From Neckera pumila (taxonomy: Eukaryota; Streptophyta; Bryopsida; Hypnales; Neckeraceae), in contig OZ018415.1 of NCBI GenBank assembly GCA_963969595.1, forward strand, positions 14,446,001 through 14,510,000: DNA of 64,000 bases, written 5' to 3'. Under the pieces are notes generated by a model. It searched no databases. It was not told where the DNA came from and was given only the letters and a program-made list of their open reading frames with translations. The translations under genes were made by a program, and so were the position numbers. Below are positions 61,511-64,000 of this stretch, piece after piece (the first letter of the stretch is position 1; each line of letters begins with the position of its first letter).

Positions 61511-62126
61511 GTAAACCTGCCTATGCTAGGCAACCCATCTAATGTAGACATCTATAAAACCACCCATTATAGTCTTACATCAATCCATTTCAGATTTTTG
61601 TCAATAAATGAGATTATAACTTGATTAGGTTGGTTAGTGGTCAAAATCAATGCCTTGGGACATCAATCCATTTCAAATTTTTGTCAATAAATGAGATCAT
61701 AACTTGATTAGGTTGGTTAGTGGTCAAAATCACTGCCTTGGGAGATGGCCATGGAGTTATTAGTGACTGTCATAGGACACCTACACCTTTCTAGTGTAAA
61801 CTTGTCATAGAAAGTTTTTTTTTTCCTTCGTGTCATGGCCATGTTAGGAAATCTTGTAGCCATGTAAGAAAATTTGGTGACTGCTTTAGGTGGTAAGATG
61901 ACCATTATAGAAATACTTTTAGTTGATTTGGGGTAGTTTACAAACTCTTTAAACCAATTGGGCAAAACACTTTGAAAATTCATAACTAATTCATACTTTG
62001 TCCAAAAAATAAAATTTCAACTGCTTCCTTTATGTCTCACATTTGTCTTTGTATGGGGAAAAATTTGATTTTTTTTCCTAATGGCAACGGCCCAAACCAC
62101 TACTCTACTTGCATAGGCAGGTTTAC
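61511..62126. mobile_element. TIR element adjoining the TTAA element (616 bp)
   Basis: GTAAACCTGCCTATGC at 61511 and GCATAGGCAGGTTTAC ending at 62126 are perfect 16-bp inverted tips. TTA occurs just outside or near both ends, but the duplication is not certain. It contains an 83-bp tandem duplication. The 88-codon minus frame at 61717-61983 shows no domain. Confidence 0.65.
61578..61743 (+). repeat. 83-bp tandem duplication, two near-identical copies
   Basis: 61578-61660 and 61661-61743 both start CATCAATCCATTTCA and end AATGCCTTGGGA or ACTGCCTTGGGA, with three differences by eye. The high similarity suggests a recent duplication. Confidence 0.9.
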
Positions 62127-62182
62127 CTTACAGTAACTCTTCATAGAGGAAGAGTTTGCAATATATAGGCCTTAGTTACATA

Positions 62183-62264
62183 CTACCTCTGTTTCTAAAT
62201 AATATCAGTGTTTCCTTTGTATTTTACAAAAAAAAAAGTGAGTAGTATTAAGAAACAGAGAGAG
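62183..62264. mobile_element. Stowaway-type MITE (82 bp)
   Basis: CTACCTCTGTTTCTAAATAA and its inverse ending AACAGAGAGAG, flanked by TA (62181-62182, 62265-62266). Same subfamily as 41150-41230. Confidence 0.85.
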
Positions 62265-62269
62265 TATTT

Positions 62270-62500
62270 AACTTGCAAAGTTATGATGCAAGAAGTAGAA
62301 GGTTTGTATATTCCTTATTCAAAAACTTCGAGCAACACAAGTTTTGATCAAGACACCTATTGAAAAATATATTCTCCAACAAAAAGAGGTACATCTCTAC
62401 ACCTTGTGTCAAAATTTCAGAAATATTCATTGAAAATTGATTTTTTAAGGACCTATTGAAAGTTTAGTTCAACTAGGTCATCAACACAAGTCAACAAATT
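62270..62500 (+). repeat. Fragment of a family-B TTAA element
   Basis: Matches 63320-63450 in the same orientation (a 'gacacctattgaaaaatatattct' type block, then 'gaggtacatctctacaccttgtg'). No tips are present. Confidence 0.5.
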
Positions 62501-62941
62501 TAAGATGTTTAAAATATGTACAATATTATGAATAAAATTTCTATTGTTACATTTACAATATAGTAGAACCTCCCAAAGTTGATCCTCTCAAAGCCGATAA
62601 ACCTCTATAAACAAATAAGGCCGGGCCGTATCGACTTTGAAGATAAAATAAGTTATAGTACTAAATGAGAGCCTGCCAAGGAGTTGTGGTGGACCTCGAC
62701 CTTGTCAAAAAAAAGTAAAATATTCTCTTGAACAAGCTCCTTTTTCCTAAAATGTGGCACATGCCTCCTTGCCGCAACTTCTTGTAAGGTGCAAACCCTC
62801 TCTAAAGCAATTAACCTCTCTAAAACAATCTTGTCAAGCGGTCCTAGACCGATCAAGTTAGAAAGGTTCTACTTTATTATGGAAAATTTCAAATGATGTA
62901 CTACTAAAACTATTGAAGCGTTTCTCAGTAAATATCAATTC
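62501..62941. other. Spacer, nothing recognised
   Basis: About 440 bases. 62563-62640 (CCTCCCAAAGTTGATCCTCT...) has higher GC but no recognisable identity. Confidence 0.3.
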
Positions 62942-63489
62942 TTAAACCCTAAAGAACTAAAGCACATTTTGGGCAAAAATTATTAAAAACTGCCATTTTT
63001 TAGGGCAATAAGAAAAAAATGAAAATGAATAGTTTCTCTTCAAAATTTCACCATATAAATTTGTACTATACTTCTCTAGGAATGCCTAGAATTTTTTTCC
63101 AAAACTTCAACCACATGGATTGGAAAATTATAATGTTTGAAGTTAGGAGTTTTTTTCCGCCCTTGCTCATTATAGCTAGCAGACTTTACTCCTCCTAAAG
63201 TGAATTTTTTACATAAAATATGGTTATTTTTTATAACATTTGCATCTTATATCATGTAAGTTACATACTTGCCAAATTTAGAATTATTAGAGGAGTTTTG
63301 CACATGCTGCCTGTAGCTGCCTAAAAAGTTCAAGACAGCATAAATTTGATCTAGGCACCTAGTTGGAAAAAAAATATATTCCTACTAAAGAGGGACATGT
63401 ACACACCATGTGCCAAAAATTTAAGAACATCCGTTAAAAAAATGATTTCATATGCACCTACGTGCATTCAACAGTCCTTTAGGGGTTAA
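62942..63489 (+). mobile_element. TTAA-bounded element, family B, short complete copy (548 bp)
   Basis: It starts TTAAACCCTAAAGAACTAAA at 62942 and ends CAACAGTCCTTTAGGGGTTAA at 63489. It follows the family-B order seen at 28386 (AAAACTGCCATTTTTTAGGG block, then 'aggcacctagttgg'), with a large internal deletion relative to that copy. Confidence 0.7.
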
Positions 63490-64000
63490 ATCAATGAGCA
63501 TATATATAATAAATTGAAAATGATAAATTGTACATTTATTATAAATTTATATAAGTTCAATTTCAAAAAAAATTCTTAAATTTTTTTCTTTAATATTCTA
63601 AATGGTTGTGAAATGTAATTGGTAACCTATTTTAGAATTTTTTTTTTTAAATTTTCAAGATGGCCATTGCAAACTTTATATTTAATATTTCTTAAAATTT
63701 TACATTGGTTTCTTAGGGACTAAACCTCCAACAATCATTGTTCAATCTCCAAACTAAAAATAAATAAAGGTTCAAGAAGCAAAGGCAATCAAGCATTCAA
63801 AGGTATAAAACATCCAACTTCTTTAATCAAAAAGCAAAACACATAAGGGTTAATCTAATTTTGAAGCAATGGATTAAATGGAATTGAAGTTATTGTCTAA
63901 ATCTAGACTTTAAACAAAAACAAAAAAACAAAAAAACAAAAAACAACTAAGACCAAAAAAATGTAGCAACCATTAAGGTGCTAAAGCCCCATGGGTCATT
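63490..64000. other. AT-rich end of window, nothing recognised
   Basis: Poly-A/CAAAAA-type low complexity at 63913-63945; no gene. Confidence 0.35.

Noticed and set aside
1..64000. tRNA or rRNA genes, CRISPR arrays, organelle or viral inserts
   Set aside because: None could be recognised by eye on either strand; a dedicated scan (tRNAscan-type, covariance models) was not possible.

Overview
The window is nuclear DNA from a land plant. It carries four spliceosomal-type protein genes, all on the + strand: a PRP6/STA1 splicing factor, a TOM1-like (VHS-GAT) protein, a 7-dehydrocholesterol reductase (DWF5) and a KANADI-type GARP transcription factor. KANADI and an STA1 with an N-terminal ubiquitin-like domain point to the land-plant lineage. 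The diverged KANADI C-terminus and a kinase relic resembling families expanded in mosses and liverworts hint at a non-seed plant. That last step is inference with low confidence, and I do not name a species.

Layout: 1-21.5 kb is AT-rich and gene-free. It is dominated by nested inverted-repeat elements, including one candidate 9.6-kb element (825-10389) whose 73-bp ends are almost identical. 22.2-25.3 kb is the intronless PRP6/STA1 gene. 25.3-29.8 kb holds a broken kinase fragment and a nest of mobile elements. 30.6-35.1 kb is the 9-exon TOM1-like gene. 36.3-45.1 kb is the 13-exon DWF5 gene, whose longer introns hold small mobile elements. 45.1-54 kb is again gene-free and repeat-rich. 54.6-58.5 kb, possibly extending to 59.97 kb, is the KANADI gene with a long GC-richer leader. 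60.2-64 kb is repeats.

The genes look like independent housekeeping or developmental loci: pre-mRNA splicing, ubiquitin-cargo sorting, sterol/brassinosteroid synthesis and organ polarity. Nothing suggests a cluster or shared pathway.

The most unusual signal is a large set of inverted-repeat elements bounded by TTAA, with tips of the form TTAACCC(C)TWAA. About ten lie in this 64 kb. One (28386-29579) sits inside an older member at a TTAA target. TTAA target choice and a CCCT tip are hallmarks of piggyBac-type transposons, which are not usual in land plants. No transposase is visible here, so all would be non-autonomous. Also present are several hairpin-forming fold-back elements, CACTA-type MITEs with clear 3-bp target duplications, and Stowaway-type MITEs. 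All splice models are by eye; reading phase was checked across every junction, and the only uncertain region is the 3' half of the KANADI gene.
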